This document shows, one piece after another, positions 5,316 to 6,429 of a stretch of DNA of 6,429 bases; position 1 is the first letter of the stretch; the number at the start of each line of letters is the position of its first letter. Position numbers and translations under genes: made by a program. The stretch lies in the NCBI GenBank assembly GCA_027334785.1, contig DAHWQF010000202.1:1-6429 (forward strand), in the 5' to 3' direction. The DNA is from Acidimicrobiaceae bacterium. GTDB taxonomy: Bacteria > Actinomycetota > Acidimicrobiia > Acidimicrobiales > Palsa-688. The notes under the pieces were generated by a model. It was not told the DNA's origin and did not search any database. It worked only from the letters and a program-made list of their open reading frames with translations.

Positions 5316-6429
5316 CTAATTCAAGAATTCAATCTCTTCTGCGACTATCTGGCGCAGCCTTCTGGCGAAACGGTCTTCCGAGAAGAGTGAGGCGTGTGCC
5401 TGGATGGCGGGTCCGTCCCAGTGCTCGGATAACGCTGTCACGACCGCTTGTCGAAGAGCTTTTGGCTCGACCTTGTCGAAGAACACGCCGGTTATGCCTT
5501 CTACGACCGTGTCTAGGTAGCCGCCAGCTCTTAGGGCGATCGTTGGTTTGCCCGCTACGGCCCCTTCAAGTGGGGTGAGGCCGAAGTCCTCGAACGAGGG
5601 TGCGATGATGGCAACGGAGTTTTGGTAGAGCCAGCGAAGTTCTTCGTCCGTCACGGTCCCTAGCAGCTTGACGTTCGATGGCGCCTCTCGCTCCAGCCTT
5701 TCGCGCTCCGGTCCTTTGCCGACGACGAACAGGCAATGGTCGGGCAAGTCCTTCATTGCTTGCACTGCCAAGTCAACGTTCTTGTAGGGAAGTAGCCGGG
5801 AGACGAGGAGGAGGTAGCCCGGCTCGACCCCGGGGACCTCCCGTGCAACCTCCGAGGGGTTGAGCGTCACGGGGGATGCCAAGACCTCACTTTCTATGCC
5901 ATAGGCATCTTTGATCTGCTGGGACACCATGGTGGACACTGCCAAGTACCGGTGCGCACTTAGGGCCGCTCTGCGGTCCCACCGTTGTAGCGGTGAGCTC
6001 AGTGCCGCGAGCGCCAGTTTCGCGGGCACATTATGCGCACCGAGGTAGCGCGAGCCCTGGTAAAGCCACCTCGCAGGCGCGTGGCAGAAGACAACCTTGC
6101 GGCCCGCAGCTTGGACCCCATGGGACCAACCGCTTGAACTGCATATGGTTACCTTGGCGGGTACATGCATGGAGGAGACTGCGGGGGCAAGTAAAGGTAA
6201 GCTGAGGCGGTGGTGCCGCCGGAACACGCCAAGGCGGTTGAGAGGGCTGGTGACCACCTGGTGCTGCTGGAACCCCGGGTAAGTGGCTGAGGGCTCGAAC
6301 AACGTCGTGTACAGGGCGGCTGAGGGGAACGCTTTGAGCATGCACAGGGCCACCCGCTCTGCGCCTCCGCGCTGGGTCAGGTAGTCATGTACTAGAGCGA
6401 TATCTGCGATATCTGCGATATCTGCGGGG
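5316..6429 (-). CDS. GT4-family glycosyltransferase, 5' partial
   Basis: Retaining GT-B glycosyltransferase of the GT4 type, predicted to add a hexose (mannosyltransferase-like in style) to a lipid-linked glycan. In-window residue numbers count from the right edge; 370 are visible. HDYLTQRGGAERV (about 14-26), the classic N-terminal acceptor-side motif, lies upstream of the first available GTG (6353), so that GTG is not the start. The frame is open to the edge with no start codon. FCHAPARWLY (about 114-123) follows. LLLVSRLLPYKNVDLAV (about 206-222) supplies the donor-phosphate Arg211 and Lys216, and VVGKGPERERL comes next. SFEDFGLTPLEGAVAGKP (about 278-295) holds the E-x7-E pair E280/E288. 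The stop is TAG at 5316-5318. The N-terminus carries three in-frame copies of a 9-bp repeat, giving ADIADIADIALVHDYL. The 3' neighbour, the acetyltransferase, is on the same strand after a gap of about 90-156 nt. GT4 is confident; linkage and sugar are not readable. Confidence 0.93.
   Translation of the reverse strand, partial: PADIADIADIALVHDYLTQRGGAERVALCMLKAFPSAALYTTLFEPSATYPGFQQHQVVTSPLNRLGVFRRHHRLSLPLLAPAVSSMHVPAKVTICSSSGWSHGVQAAGRKVVFCHAPARWLYQGSRYLGAHNVPAKLALAALSSPLQRWDRRAALSAHRYLAVSTMVSQQIKDAYGIESEVLASPVTLNPSEVAREVPGVEPGYLLLVSRLLPYKNVDLAVQAMKDLPDHCLFVVGKGPERERLEREAPSNVKLLGTVTDEELRWLYQNSVAIIAPSFEDFGLTPLEGAVAGKPTIALRAGGYLDTVVEGITGVFFDKVEPKALRQAVVTALSEHWDGPAIQAHASLFSEDRFARRLRQIVAEEIEFLN
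6397..6426. repeat. 9-bp tandem repeat, three full copies
   Basis: GCGATATCT is repeated perfectly at 6397-6405, 6406-6414 and 6415-6423, followed by GCG at 6424-6426. On the minus strand, in the glycosyltransferase frame, each unit encodes Ala-Asp-Ile. It sits directly before the first beta-strand (IALVHDYL). Because the unit is 9 bp, copy-number changes would alter length without shifting the frame. It lies at the window edge, so the full copy number is unknown. Confidence 0.9.

Noticed and set aside
5316..6353. GTG at 6353 as the start of the right-hand glycosyltransferase.
   Set aside because: The conserved HDYLTQRGGAER motif is encoded in the same frame upstream of this GTG, so the gene must start beyond the window.
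6397..6429. The tandem repeat as the edge of a CRISPR or intergenic satellite.
   Set aside because: Units are 9 bp without spacers and lie in the coding frame of the glycosyltransferase.

Overview
This GC-rich window carries part of a cell-surface polysaccharide (capsule or exopolysaccharide) gene cluster. The genes show strong G/C preference at third codon positions, TTG/GTG starts and short stop/start overlaps. Together with the style of the glycosyltransferases, this suggests a high-GC actinobacterium. That placement is inference, because there is no rRNA or lineage marker in the window.

Layout, left to right. (1) Positions 1 to about 190, possibly to 313, minus strand: the N-terminal part of a left-handed beta-helix acyltransferase that runs off the left edge. 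(2) 386-1528 (longest form from 299), plus strand: a GT-B glycosyltransferase, the only convincing plus-strand gene. (3) 1535-2185, minus: a PAP2-type membrane phosphatase whose stop faces the glycosyltransferase stop across 6 nt. (4) 2146-3099, minus: a UDP-glucuronate decarboxylase (UDP-xylose synthase). (5) 3096-4367, minus: UDP-glucose 6-dehydrogenase. (6) 4377-4631: a non-coding gap with several small hairpins. (7) 4632-5159 or slightly longer, minus: a CysE/WcaB-like O-acetyltransferase with an unclear start. (8) 5160-5315: a spacer. (9) 5316 to beyond 6429, minus: a GT4-type glycosyltransferase whose start lies outside the window, with an in-frame 9-bp triplication near its N-terminus.

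How they work together (inference from family function and gene order): the dehydrogenase converts UDP-glucose to UDP-glucuronate, and the next gene decarboxylates it to UDP-xylose. The two genes overlap by 4 nt, so production of the donor sugar looks translationally coupled. The two glycosyltransferases would add sugars to a growing repeat unit and the two beta-helix acyltransferases would decorate it with acyl (probably acetyl) groups. The PAP2 phosphatase, downstream of the UDP-xylose pair, could recycle the polyprenyl-pyrophosphate carrier or act on another lipid phosphate.

I see no CRISPR array, tRNA, rRNA, insertion sequence or phage gene. I did not find a clearly new system. The points most worth a second look are the Ala-Asp-Ile triplication at the right edge, the missing conventional start codon behind a strong Shine-Dalgarno in the acetyltransferase, the coupled UDP-xylose pair followed by a lipid phosphatase with altered motifs, and the hairpin-rich leader before the dehydrogenase.
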